64,000 bases of DNA, from assembly GCA_000434015.1 (NCBI GenBank), contig HF999523.1, forward strand, positions 309,556 to 373,555, written 5' to 3'. The number at the start of each line of letters is the position of its first letter. Within the stretch, counting starts at the first letter, position 1. Shown piece by piece: positions 37,523 to 46,661 of this stretch. Below the pieces are notes generated by a model. The model was given only the letters and a program-made list of their open reading frames with translations, did no database searches and was not told where the DNA came from. Source of the DNA: Clostridium sp. CAG:571. GTDB taxonomy: Bacteria > Bacillota > Clostridia > TANB77 > CAG-508. The translations under genes and the position numbers were made by a program.

Positions 37523-38333
37523 ATGAAAAAAAGAAGAAATTCAAGAAATACTAAAGAGTATATGTTATTAAGAAATGGTTCTATTTTTATATTTATTTGT
37601 ATCTTTATTTTAATTGGAACAGGTTATGCTTTACTTGAAACACCTTTAGAAATACAAGGAAAAGCAAGCTTAAATGTAGTAGATCCAGATACTCCAGTAG
37701 AACCACGGACTTAGTGTTGCAACACTAAAAACAGTGAATAACTGGGGAGGGGGATGCATTATATCCATAGTTATTACTAACAATGATGACGATTATGACG
37801 ATTGGAAATTAAGTTTTGAACTTGAAGAAGAATTGACAAGTGCAACAGGTTATGTTAATCAATATGTGAGTTCTCCAGTTACTACTATAGATGGAAAAAA
37901 AGTAACAATAGAAGTAAAAAAATCAGATGCAGAATGGTCAAATCCATGGGCAAAGGGATCTCTAAAAAATGTACAAATTCAGTTATCATTTAATGTAGTT
38001 GTTAGTGATATTGTAATAAAAAATTTAGTATTAAATAATAAACTTATTACATCTGAACTAAGAGAAAAATCTGATGATACATTATCAGAAAATAAAGAAA
38101 GCGATGCAAATAATACAAACAGCAATAGTGTAGCAGATGAAAATAATACATCAGAAATTTCAAATAATACGATAGAAGAGAAAAATACCATTCAAGAAAA
38201 TACTACAGTTGAAAATACAACTGAAAATAAAACGATAGAAAACAGTATTACAGATAGTAGTTCAGAGAAAAATACAACAATAGAAAATACAACTGAAAAT
38301 TTAGTGACAGTAGAACAAAATAATATAGAATAA
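37523..38333 (+). CDS. Secreted protein with carbohydrate-binding-like domain, one CGG +1 shift
   Basis: The protein is about 269 residues across a +1 shift at CGG 37706-37708. The start is ATG 37523 after ttggaggt. The N-terminus is basic, then a SipW-type signal (FIFICIFILIGTGYALLETP). After the shift comes LSVATLKTVNNWGGGCIISI, then VITNNDDDYDDWKLSFEL, which resembles a cellulose-binding CBM2-type beta sandwich. The final 80 residues are a Glu/Asn/Thr-rich repeat tract. The zero frame stops two codons after the shift (TAG). Binding specificity is not evident. Confidence 0.75.
37706..37708 (+). other. CGG +1 recoding site in CBM-like protein
   Basis: The context is CCA-CGG-A, and the zero frame continues ACT-TAG. 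Skipping C gives CCA-GGA-CTT (Pro-Gly-Leu). Confidence 0.88.
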
Positions 38334-38357
38334 GGATTAATTATTATAGGAGAAATT

Positions 38358-39536
38358 ATGAATAAAGGAAATATAAATATTATTACGTATTTAATTATAA
38401 TATCTGTTATATTAATAGGCTCTTCTATATTAACTATTTTTATAGTACCAAACTATTTTCATGAATATACAAGAATAATTAATTTAATGATATGGATAGT
38501 GTTATTTATACTATCTGTACCAGTAGAAAATGAACATTCAAGGTTTAAAGGAAAAAATGATAAAATAAAGACTACTTTAATAATTATAATATTATACTAT
38601 ATTATTTATTTTTCATTAGGATTGATTTTTGGATATACATCTAGTCCATATTCTAGGACTTTGGGAACAGTAATTAAAAATATTATTTTTATAGTAGGAA
38701 CATTACTTTTACAAGAATATGTAAGAAATAAATTAGTAAATAGTGCAAATAATATTAAAAATTATATTTTTATAACAATTATATTCTTTATAATTGGATT
38801 AGATTATAGCAATTTTTTGGCAAATTTTGAAAATGGAGAAACTATATTTAAATTTATTGCAGCAAAAATAATTCCAGGAATTGCTACTTCTATAATTTGT
38901 ACGTATCTTGCTAAAACAGGTGGACATTTATTAATATATGCATATAGAATGCCAGTAGCATTACTAACAGTGCTTCTTCCAATATTTCCAGATGTGGATT
39001 GGTTCTTTTCAGCAATGCTTGAAGTGCTTGTATCTCTTATATTATTTGTGTTTATAAATTATGAGCACACAATTAAAGTAAATAGATTAACAAGATGGCA
39101 GAAAAAGAAAATTAATCCTAAAAATTCTGTATTTGTAATTGTTTTAGTAATATTCTTTGTAGTATTTATAGCAGGACTACTTCCATATAAACCTGTTGCT
39201 GTAATGTCAAATAGTATGGTTCCAGAGTTTAGAAGAGGTTATGTAGTAGTTGTAAAAAAATTAAATAAAGATGATATCAAAAATATAAAAGTAGGAGATA
39301 TTTTGCAATATCAGTTAGAAGAAAGTGTTGTTATTCATAGAATAATTAATATAGAAGAAAATAAAGGAATTTTAATAGTTACAACACAAGGAGATAATAA
39401 TGATGCTCCAGATATAAAGAAAGTAGAACAAGATCAAATGTTAGGAATTGTGAAATTTAAAATACCATATGTTGGATATCCTTCTGTATGGTTTAGCGAG
39501 TTTTTCTTTAAAAGAAAAGCTATAATAGAAACATAA
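38358..39536 (+). CDS. Signal peptidase I, ER/SipW type, with extra N-terminal helices
   Basis: This 392-residue protein has about nine predicted transmembrane helices (residues 1-276) followed by a signal-peptidase catalytic domain. The catalytic Ser is in VAVMSNSMVPEF, and His rather than Lys is in VVIHRIINIE, the ER-type Ser/His dyad of SipW. The block TTQGDNNDAPD is also typical. Classical SipW has only two helices and about 190 residues, so the multi-helix N-terminal domain is unusual. It probably processes the TasA-like and CBM-like precursors encoded just upstream. Confidence 0.88.
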   Translation: MNKGNINIITYLIIISVILIGSSILTIFIVPNYFHEYTRIINLMIWIVLFILSVPVENEHSRFKGKNDKIKTTLIIIILYYIIYFSLGLIFGYTSSPYSRTLGTVIKNIIFIVGTLLLQEYVRNKLVNSANNIKNYIFITIIFFIIGLDYSNFLANFENGETIFKFIAAKIIPGIATSIICTYLAKTGGHLLIYAYRMPVALLTVLLPIFPDVDWFFSAMLEVLVSLILFVFINYEHTIKVNRLTRWQKKKINPKNSVFVIVLVIFFVVFIAGLLPYKPVAVMSNSMVPEFRRGYVVVVKKLNKDDIKNIKVGDILQYQLEESVVIHRIINIEENKGILIVTTQGDNNDAPDIKKVEQDQMLGIVKFKIPYVGYPSVWFSEFFFKRKAIIET

Positions 39537-39554
39537 GAAAAGGTGGGTGTTTAA

Positions 39555-40602
39555 ATGGATAAAAATAATAATGTAAAAAATAATTTAAAATTGGCATGTA
39601 TATTTTTTGTTACATTATTTATTTCTTTTATTTGCATAGTAAAATCATTTTCTACACCTAAAGATGATTTGAAAATGTTATATGCATATAATATAACTAG
39701 AAATAGTGATTATAAAGTATATTTAAAGAAAAATGAATTTATAAACCAAGAATATATGGGAATGAATGCAACATATATTACAGATTTAGTTAATTATATT
39801 GATGCAAACTTTAGATATAATTATAATATATCTAAACCATCTGTAGCTAAATGCACATATAAAATTGTTGCAGATTTAAATGTAGAGTATTATGTAACAG
39901 GCTCTTCACGGAGGAACCAATATATGGTCTAAAGAATATACTTTAGTAGAACCAAAAAATATAGAAACAGATTCTAATCAAATAAATATTAACGAAAATG
40001 TAAAAATTGATTTTAATGCTTATAATACAGAAGTGAAAAAATTTAAAGAACAATTTGGATTACCAATAAAAGCATATCTAGATGTAAAGTTAATTACAAA
40101 TTCAGAAATAGATGTTAAAAATAGTGAAAAAGTAGAGAAGGATAATTCTGTCGTGAATTTAAAAATGGACTTAAACGGACAAGTATTCACAGTAACACAA
40201 GATTATGAACCAACGAGTAAAGGGCAAGTAGTTGATGAAACAAATGTAAAAAAATCAAATATAGTATTATTAACAATAGGAATTATACTATTTGCAATAT
40301 CAGCTTTTGGAATATTAAATATAATTAGAAAAATAATTTCAGCAGATAGAAGAACAGATTATGAAGTGGCATTAAATAGAATACTTAAAAATTATGGTGA
40401 TATTGTTGCAGAAATAGTAACACCAACAGAAACAGGAAATATGAGAGTGATTGATGTTAAAAATTTTGATCAGTTATTAGATATAGAAGAAGAAATAAGA
40501 ATGCCTATATTATTTTATGAAACTGTAGAAGGAGAAGAAGGAGAATTTACAATTATATATGACAATATAGTCTATAGATATATATTAGGCGGAAGAAAAT
40601 AA
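39555..40602 (+). CDS. DUF5305-type membrane protein, one CGG +1 shift
   Basis: The protein is about 348 residues across a +1 shift at CGG 39909-39911. An N-terminal helix (residues 12-34) is followed by an extracytoplasmic beta-rich domain (AKCTYKIVADLNVEYYVTGS then GGTNIWSKEYTLVEP). A second helix (about 238-260) and a cytoplasmic C-terminal domain complete it. This topology and the pairing with a signal peptidase match DUF5305 proteins, also found in archaea. Function is unknown; a role in assembling the secreted fibres is inference. Confidence 0.82.
39909..39911 (+). other. CGG +1 recoding site in DUF5305 protein
   Basis: The context is TCA-CGG-A. Skipping C gives TCA-GGA-GGA and continues GGTNIWSKEYTLVEP. 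The zero frame stops after 6 codons. Confidence 0.9.
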
Positions 40603-40607
40603 AAAAT

Positions 40608-40684
40608 AGCAGGAAATTTAAAATGTTTTTAAGATGAGTTCTTTCAATAACGTCTTAAAAAATGTTAAATTATCCTGCTTTTTT
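40608..40684 (+). terminator. Terminator after the TasA/SipW-like cluster
   Basis: A long imperfect stem closes with AGCAGGA / TCCTGCT and continues through ATTTAAAATGTTTTTAAGA with TCTTAAAAAATGTTAAATT. A T run follows. Confidence 0.88.
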
Positions 40685-40740
40685 AGCAAAATAATAAATT
40701 GTTTAAATTTATTAAATATAGTTGTAAAATTTTAGAGAAA

Positions 40741-40769
40741 TTGGTATACTTATAGTATGTTAATAATAT
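40741..40769 (+). promoter_or_regulatory. Probable promoter of asp23
   Basis: TTGGTA at 40741-40746 and TAATAT at 40764-40769 have a 17-base spacer. The spacer carries a short inverted repeat ATACT-TAT-AGTAT. Confidence 0.55.
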
Positions 40770-40802
40770 AAAAATAAAAATTGAAATAGGAGGTTTTATG
40801 TT

Positions 40803-41225
40803 ATGGAAAATGAAGAAGTAAAAGAGGTACAAGCAGGAGAAGAAGAAATAGCTTTAGAAAATAGTAATATAAAAATTGCTGACGATGTTGTTGCTGTTAT
40901 TGCAGGAGTAGCAGTATCTGAAGTACAAGGTGTATATGAAATGTCTGGTGGATTTGCAGGTGGAATTTCAGAAGTATTAAGTGGAAAGAAAAACCTAGCA
41001 AAAGGAATAAAAGTAGAAATTAATGAAAAAACAACTAAAATAGATGTTAATATAATAGTTGAATATGGTACAAGAATACCAGATGTTGCATTTGAAATAC
41101 AAAACAAAGTAAAAAAAGCAGTAGAAACAATGACAGGTCTTACTGTATCAGAAGTTAATGTACACGTTCAAGGTGTTAATACAAGTAATGCATTAACAGA
41201 AAAAAAAGAAGAAACACAAGAATAA
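40803..41225 (+). CDS. asp23: Asp23/Gls24 family envelope stress protein
   Basis: This 140-residue protein has the family core IADDVVAVIAGVAVSEVQGV followed by RIPDVAFEIQNKVKKAVETM and SEVNVHVQGV. Asp23 proteins form membrane-associated networks tethered by AmaP, encoded next. The start ATG 40803 has aggaggt 12 bases upstream. Confidence 0.94.
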   Translation: MENEEVKEVQAGEEEIALENSNIKIADDVVAVIAGVAVSEVQGVYEMSGGFAGGISEVLSGKKNLAKGIKVEINEKTTKIDVNIIVEYGTRIPDVAFEIQNKVKKAVETMTGLTVSEVNVHVQGVNTSNALTEKKEETQE

Positions 41226-41233
41226 TATATAAG

Positions 41234-41265
41234 TATTGCGAGTACAAAAAAGAGTGCTCGCAATA
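41234..41265 (+). terminator. Hairpin between asp23 and amaP
   Basis: TATTGCGAGTAC pairs with GTGCTCGCAATA. The following sequence is A+T-rich but has only a short T run, so termination may be partial. Confidence 0.65.
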
Positions 41266-41294
41266 TAATAATTTTATAATATGAGGTAATAAAT

Positions 41295-41846
41295 ATGAAG
41301 ATAATAGAAAAAATAGCTTTAATTATATATTCTATTATAGTGTTAATATTATCAGTAGTTTGTTGTCTATTAATATTTAATTGGTTACAGCTAGATAGTA
41401 TTATAAATATATTAGAAAATATGTTGGAATATCATTACATTTCAACTACTGTACTTGTAGTATCAATAATATTTATATTATTGTCTTTAAAATGTATATT
41501 TTTTGGAAGTAAAAAAAGTGATATATACAAAGATAATATTTTACTAAAAAATGAAGAAGGAAAGCTTATAATTACAAAATCTTCAATAGAAAATCTTGTA
41601 AATAATACAATAAAAGGTTTTAGTAATGTTCAAGAATTTACAACAAAAGTAAAACTTAACAAGGAAAATGAAATTATTGTTGATGTTAGTTTACAAGTAA
41701 AAGAAAATGCAATAATAAGAGAACTATCAGATAATATGCAAGCAAGAATAAAACAAGCTGTTAAAAAGACATCTGATTTAGACATAAAAGAAGTAAATAT
41801 AAAAATAAAAAATGTAGAGCAAATAAATAATATAATAAAAGAATAA
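41295..41846 (+). CDS. amaP: Alkaline-shock membrane anchor protein AmaP
   Basis: This 183-residue protein has two N-terminal helices (about residues 6-28 and 48-72) and a cytoplasmic Asp23-like domain (VQEFTTKVKLNKENEIIVDV, then DLDIKEVNIKIKNVEQ). It anchors Asp23 to the membrane in Staphylococcus. The position between asp23 and nusB matches other Clostridia. The start ATG 41295 has atgaggtaa. Confidence 0.88.
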   Translation: MKIIEKIALIIYSIIVLILSVVCCLLIFNWLQLDSIINILENMLEYHYISTTVLVVSIIFILLSLKCIFFGSKKSDIYKDNILLKNEEGKLIITKSSIENLVNNTIKGFSNVQEFTTKVKLNKENEIIVDVSLQVKENAIIRELSDNMQARIKQAVKKTSDLDIKEVNIKIKNVEQINNIIKE

Positions 41847-41867
41847 AAAATAGAAAGGTAAATATAT

Positions 41868-42278
41868 ATGAATAAGTCTGCTTCAAGAGAATTAGCGTTT
41901 AAATTGTTATATAGTATAGAAATGCAAAAAGAATACAATGAAGAACAATTTGAGCTATTTTGTAAAGCTAATGAAATAGAAGATAAAAAAACTAAAGAAT
42001 ACATGAGAGAAATAGTTGAGCAAGTAAATAATAATAAAGAAGAAATAGAAAAATTAATATCTAACAATTTAAAATCAGGATGGAATATTAATAGAATATC
42101 AAAAGTAAATATTACTTTATTAAAGCTTGCAATATGTGAAATGCTTTATAGAGATTTACCTTATAAAATAGTAGTAAACGAGGTTGTGGAACTTGCAAAA
42201 TCTTATGGAGAAGAAAGTTCACCAATGTTTGTTAATGGTGTACTTGCAAGTATAATAAAGCAAAATAATATGATGTAA
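41868..42278 (+). CDS. nusB: Transcription antitermination factor NusB
   Basis: This 136-residue all-helical protein has SASRELAFKLLYSIEMQKE and WNINRISKVNITLLKLAICE at the N- and mid-regions. The C-terminal VVNEVVELAKSYGEESSPMFVNGVL is diagnostic. NusB with NusE binds boxA of rRNA leaders. It stands 21 bases after amaP with agaaagg. Confidence 0.95.
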   Translation: MNKSASRELAFKLLYSIEMQKEYNEEQFELFCKANEIEDKKTKEYMREIVEQVNNNKEEIEKLISNNLKSGWNINRISKVNITLLKLAICEMLYRDLPYKIVVNEVVELAKSYGEESSPMFVNGVLASIIKQNNMM

Positions 42279-42297
42279 TTTGCAAAGGAGAAAATAA

Positions 42298-43486
42298 ATG
42301 CACTATAATCCAATAACAGTTTCAGATTTAAATTTATATATAAAAAATAAAATAGATGGTGATGAATATCTAAATAATGTATTAGTAAAAGGCGAAATAT
42401 CAAATTTTAAGCATCACTATACAGGACACATGTATTTTACGCTAAAAGATGAAAAATCATTAATAAAGTGTATAATGTTTAAATCATATACAACAAAACT
42501 TGATTTTGTTCCAAAAGATGGAGCAAAAGTAATGATTTTAGGAACTGTTTCTGTTTTTGAAAGAGATGGAGTATATCAAATATATGTAAAAGCAATGAAA
42601 CAAGATGGAATAGGAGACTTATATAAAGCATATGAAGAGCTAAAAAGAAAGCTAGAACAAGAGGGGTTATTTGACAAAAGTCATAAAAAGAAAATCCCTT
42701 TAATGCCAAAAAGTATAGGAATTTTAACTTCTAATACAGGATCTGTAATAAGAGATATTATAAATGTTTCTACAAGAAGAAATCCAAATGTATATTTAAA
42801 ATTATTACCTGTTCCAGTTCAAGGTAAGGGTGCTGCGGAAAAAATTGTAAAAGGTATAGAATTAATAAATGAAAAAAAACTTGCAGATGTAATAATACTA
42901 GCAAGAGGTGGTGGATCATTAGAAGATTTATGGCCGTTTAATGAAGAAATAGTAGCAAGAGCTATATATAATTCTGAAATACCAGTAATTTCAGGTGTAG
43001 GTCATGAAACAGACTTTACAATAGCTGATTTTGTTGCAGATTTACGAGCACCAACTCCATCTGCAGCAGCTGAGCTATCTGTTGCAGATACTCGGTGAGT
43101 TAGAAAAAAAACTTTTAGATTATAAATTAAGATATAAATTAGCTTTGAAAAAGAAAATAGAAATGATGAGACTCAAATATGAAAAATGTATGTCTTTAAG
43201 AGTTTTTAAAGAACCAATGCAACAAATTAATGAAAAATATATTTTAATAGATAAACAAGTTAGAAATCTTAAAGAATATATAACTAATAAGTTAAAATCA
43301 GAAAAGATAAAAGAAATAGAGCTAATATCTAAACTAGATGCACTAAGTCCTTTAAAAACATTAACAAGAGGATATTCTATAGTACAAAAGGATAATGGTA
43401 TTGTTAAATCATCTAAAGATTTAAAAAAAGGTGATGAAATAAACATAAGATTTTCTGATGGAAATACAAATGCTAAAATATTATAA
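42298..43486 (+). CDS. xseA: Exodeoxyribonuclease VII large subunit, one CGG +1 shift
   Basis: The protein is about 395 residues across a +1 shift at CGG 43093-43095. The N-terminal OB fold (VSDLNLYIKNKI, VKGEISNFKHHYTGHMYFTL) and the catalytic core (ILTSNTGSVIRDIINVSTRR, ILARGGGSLEDLWPFNEE, ISGVGHETDFTIADFVADLR) are complete before the shift. The coiled coil and the C-terminal LKTLTRGYSIVQKD lie after it. In the zero frame UGA directly follows CGG, so the two alternatives are immediate stop or shift. With XseB it degrades single-stranded DNA. Confidence 0.96.
43093..43095 (+). other. CGG +1 recoding site in xseA, zero frame CGG-TGA
   Basis: The context is ACT-CGG-TGA. Skipping C gives ACT-GGT-GAG (Thr-Gly-Glu) and the frame of the C-terminal domain. 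The zero frame has a stop as the very next codon. Confidence 0.94.
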
Positions 43487-43497
43487 TGGAGGAAAAT

Positions 43498-44013
43498 ATG
43501 AATAAAAATGTAAAAAATATTATTTTAATAGTATTATTTATTGTAGTTATAGCAGTGATTTTGGGAGTTGGATATAAAGTTATAAACAAAAATGAAAATA
43601 CAATAGAAGAAGGAAATGCTATAAATGAGACTAGTCAAAACATGGAAATTAATGTAAATACTGCTGCTGAAAATGTAGTAAATGAAACAGAAAATAATGT
43701 TATAGAAAATAATACTACTGAAAATAAACAAGAAGTAAATGAAGTCGAAAATAAGATAAATGAGAATACAGTAAGTAATATGCAAACCACTGATAAAACA
43801 GAAGTTATGCAAGAAAGTGGAGCCAATAATGAAGAAAAAGCAATAAATATTGTAAAAAAAGATTGGGGAACAACTGATGGAGTATATTTTGTTACAATGG
43901 GAATTGATGCATCTGGAAAATACATAGTTACAGTTAACGATTCAAATACAACAGGAACACTTGCATGGTATTCAGTTGATGTAACTACAGGAAAATTTAG
44001 TATACAACAATAA
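43498..44013 (+). CDS. Membrane-anchored protein with PepSY-like C-terminus
   Basis: The protein is 171 residues from ATG 43498, chosen because ggagg lies just before it and inside the in-frame ATG 43486 extension. A single N-terminal helix (residues 6-27) is followed by a low-complexity Asn/Glu/Thr linker. A 55-residue domain (AINIVKKDWGTTDGVYFVTM, then GKYIVTVNDSNTTGTLAWYS) resembles PepSY. It lies between xseA and xseB, an unusual insertion. Function is unknown. Confidence 0.75.
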   Translation: MNKNVKNIILIVLFIVVIAVILGVGYKVINKNENTIEEGNAINETSQNMEINVNTAAENVVNETENNVIENNTTENKQEVNEVENKINENTVSNMQTTDKTEVMQESGANNEEKAINIVKKDWGTTDGVYFVTMGIDASGKYIVTVNDSNTTGTLAWYSVDVTTGKFSIQQ

Positions 44014-44014
44014 T

Positions 44015-44058
44015 AAAGGAGGTTTAGTAGTTTTATAAAAAAGCTACTATAAAAAATA
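44015..44058 (+). promoter_or_regulatory. Ribosome site separated from the xseB start by a hairpin
   Basis: AAAGGAGGT (44015-44023) is followed after one base by a 6-bp hairpin TAGTAG / CTACTA (44025-44030 with 44044-44049), then 8 bases to ATG 44058. The layout matches that before fmt. Confidence 0.6.
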
Positions 44059-44291
44059 TGGAAGAAGAAAACATGAGTTTTGAAAGTGCTATGGAGGAGT
44101 TAGAATTAATTGCAAAAAGCTTAGAAAAAGGAGATTTAAATTTAGATGAATCAGTAAAGCAATTTGAAAAAGGAATGAAACTTTCTAAAAAATGCAGTGA
44201 AATATTGGAAAATGCAGAAAAAAGAATATCAATATTAATTGAGGACGGAGAAGACATAAAAGAAGAAAACTTTACTCCAGAAGAAGCATAG
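44058..44291 (+). CDS. xseB: Exodeoxyribonuclease VII small subunit
   Basis: This 77-residue helical-hairpin protein has the typical MSFESAMEELELIAKSLEKG followed by LNLDESVKQFEKGMKLSKKC. It assembles with XseA. The start may be ATG 44058 or ATG 44073. The first is preferred because the upstream Shine-Dalgarno is brought close if the intervening hairpin folds. Confidence 0.93.
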   Translation: MEEENMSFESAMEELELIAKSLEKGDLNLDESVKQFEKGMKLSKKCSEILENAEKRISILIEDGEDIKEENFTPEEA

Positions 44292-44310
44292 ATAAAAAGG
44301 GGATAAATTA

Positions 44311-44743
44311 ATGAATTTTTTTATACAATATAAATATATAATAATACCATTTTGTATATGGTTTTCAATACAGCTATTTAAAGTATTTTATGACTTATAC
44401 ACTACCAAAAAATTTAATTTTAAAAGAATAATGGGAGCACGGTGGAATGCCAAGTTCTCATTCTGCTGTTGTAACAAGTTTAGCAACTATGATAGGAAAA
44501 AGTTATGGAATAGATAGTGCAATATTTGCACTTGCTTTAATATTTGCATTTGTGGTTATGTATGATGCCGCAGGAATTAGAAGAGCCGCAGGAAAACAAG
44601 CTAAAATATTAAATAAAATTATAGAAACACCAGGACTTACAGGAGTAGAAGTTTCTGAAAAATTAGTAGAGGTGCTAGGGCACACACCTACACAAGTTAT
44701 AGTAGGAGCAAGTATAGGAATTGTTGTAGGATTACTAGTATAA
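44311..44743 (+). CDS. Divergent PAP2 family membrane protein, one CGG +1 shift
   Basis: The protein is about 143 residues across a +1 shift at CGG 44440-44442. It has four helices. The phosphatase-like motif GAGGMPSSHSAVVTSLATMI is produced only in the +1 frame; the zero frame reads GARWNAKFSF and ends at 44517. The block MYDAAGIRRAAGKQAKILN and the C-terminal LGHTPTQVIVGASIGI define the DUF212 / divergent-PAP2 family (YuiD-like). Substrate is not known. The start ATG 44311 has aagggga. Confidence 0.94.
44440..44442 (+). other. CGG +1 recoding site in divergent PAP2 gene
   Basis: The context is GCA-CGG-T. Skipping C gives GCA-GGT-GGA and the invariant GGMPSSHSA. The zero frame stops after 24 codons. 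Confidence 0.95.
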
Positions 44744-44762
44744 ATTATAAGGAGAAACTATT

Positions 44763-46427
44763 ATGGAAGATGTTGATATTGCAAGAAATACAAAATTAAA
44801 AACAATTAGTGAAATTGCATCAAAAATAAATTTACAAGAAGATGATATAGAATGTTATGGAAAATATAAAGCTAAAATTCCATTTAGTGTTTATAAAAAA
44901 AATGAAAATAAAAAAGATGGAAAACTAGTATTGGTTACAGCAATAAATCCAACACCACTAGGTGAAGGAAAAACAACTATTTCTATAGGCTTAGCAGATG
45001 CTCTTAGCAAAATAGGTAAAAAAACAATTGTTACTTTAAGAGAACCATCACTAGGTCCTGTTTTTGGAATAAAAGGTGGGGCAACAGGAGGAGGATATGC
45101 ACAAGTAGCACCTATGGAAGATATAAATTTACATTTTAATGGTGATATTCATGCAATAACTTCTGCAAATAATTTATTATCAGCAATAATAGATAATCAC
45201 ATATATTATGGAAATGAATTAGATATAAAAGAAGTAACATGGAAAAGATGTGTAGATTTAAATGATAGACAACTAAGAAAAGTAGAAACAGGATTATCTG
45301 GAGAAAAGAAGATTGTACCAAGAATAGATGGATTTGATATTTCTGTAGCATCTGAAATAATGGCCATATTCTGTTTAGCAGAAGATTTGGGAGATTTAAA
45401 AAGAAGGATTAGTAATATAATAATTGGGTATAATAGTAAAAAAGAACCAATTACAGTAAAAATGTTAAAAGCAGAAGATGCATTAACCATTTTACTAAAA
45501 GATGCATTTAATCCAAATTTAGTACAAACATTAGAACATACACCAGCTATAATACATGGAGGACCTTTTGCCAATATTGCACATGGATGTAATAGTATAA
45601 TAGCTACAAAATTATCTTTAAAACTTTCAGATTATGTAATTACAGAAGCTGGATTTGGTGCAGATTTAGGAGCAGAAAAATTTTTAGATATAAAATGTAG
45701 AAAATTAAAAAAATATCCAGATGTAGTAGTGTGTGTAGCAACAATAAAAGCTTTAAAATATCATGGAGGAATGCCAAAAGAAGATATTCAAAAAGAAGAT
45801 ATACAGGCTTTAAAAAGGGGAATTTCAAATTTATTAAAACATATAGACAATTTAAAAAATAAATTTGGAATGCAAACAATAGTTGCAATAAATAAGTATA
45901 ATCATGATACAGAAAAAGAAATCAATTTTTTACAAGAAAAATTAAATAGTAATAATATACAAATGAGTTTAGTAGAATCTTGGGGAAAAGGTTCAGAAGG
46001 AGCAGTAGATTTAGCAAAAAAAGTAGTAAATCTTTGTGATGAAGGAAAAAGCAATTTTTCTAATATATATAATTTAGAAGAAAAAATAGAAGAAAAAATA
46101 GAAAAGATTTGTAAAAAGATTTACGGTGCAGAAAAAGTAATATTATCAGAAGAAGCCCAAAATAGTATAAAAATGATAGAAAATTTAGGATATAGTAATT
46201 TACCAATATGTATTGCAAAAACTCAATATTCATTTTCAGATGATCCAAAAAATTTAGAATGTAAAGCACCTTTTTCAATAAATGTAAAAGATATAAATTT
46301 AAAAGCAGGTGCAGAATTTATCGTTGTTATGGCAGGAAATATTATGACAATGCCTGGACTTCCAAAAGTTCCAGCATCGGAGAATATGAAAATTAATGAA
46401 GATGGTAAAATATCTGGAATATTCTAA
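44763..46427 (+). CDS. fhs: Formate--tetrahydrofolate ligase
   Basis: This 554-residue protein makes 10-formyl-THF from formate, ATP and THF. ATP-binding NPTPLGEGKTTISIGLADAL, REPSLGPVFGIKGGATGGGY, HAITSANNLLSAIIDNH and VMAGNIMTMPGLPK are all present. Supply of formyl-THF links it to fmt upstream and to one-carbon metabolism. The start ATG 44763 has aaggagaa. The frame is intact with no CGG. Confidence 0.98.
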   Translation: MEDVDIARNTKLKTISEIASKINLQEDDIECYGKYKAKIPFSVYKKNENKKDGKLVLVTAINPTPLGEGKTTISIGLADALSKIGKKTIVTLREPSLGPVFGIKGGATGGGYAQVAPMEDINLHFNGDIHAITSANNLLSAIIDNHIYYGNELDIKEVTWKRCVDLNDRQLRKVETGLSGEKKIVPRIDGFDISVASEIMAIFCLAEDLGDLKRRISNIIIGYNSKKEPITVKMLKAEDALTILLKDAFNPNLVQTLEHTPAIIHGGPFANIAHGCNSIIATKLSLKLSDYVITEAGFGADLGAEKFLDIKCRKLKKYPDVVVCVATIKALKYHGGMPKEDIQKEDIQALKRGISNLLKHIDNLKNKFGMQTIVAINKYNHDTEKEINFLQEKLNSNNIQMSLVESWGKGSEGAVDLAKKVVNLCDEGKSNFSNIYNLEEKIEEKIEKICKKIYGAEKVILSEEAQNSIKMIENLGYSNLPICIAKTQYSFSDDPKNLECKAPFSINVKDINLKAGAEFIVVMAGNIMTMPGLPKVPASENMKINEDGKISGIF

Positions 46428-46440
46428 ATAAAAAAAGAAA

Positions 46441-46488
46441 AAGCATCTTAATTTAGAAAATATAATTTTAAATTAGATGTTTTTTTTA
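46441..46488 (+). terminator. Terminator after fhs
   Basis: The stem CATCTTAATTTA / TAAATTAGATG (one bulge) is followed by a T run. Confidence 0.82.
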
Positions 46489-46574
46489 TATATAAGGAAT
46501 AATGCATATATATTTATATAATAGATTACTTAATAATTTTGCATAGAAAAATATTAGATGTTACAAAAAAAGTA

Positions 46575-46643
46575 AGGAACCCTTAGGTTCCACTTATAGA
46601 AATTAGCAGGCTCTGCGAACTCTATAGTGGAAAGGGTCCCTTT
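46575..46643 (-). terminator. Complex hairpin downstream of the minus-strand small gene
   Basis: GGAACCCTT pairs with AAGGGTCCC at the base. CCACTTATAG pairs with CTATAGTGG inside, enclosing a further G+C-richer loop. It ends 18 bases beyond the stop of the gene at 46662 and is unlike the simple A+T hairpins of the neighbourhood. Confidence 0.6.
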
Positions 46644-46661
46644 TGAAAGAAAATTTCTTAC

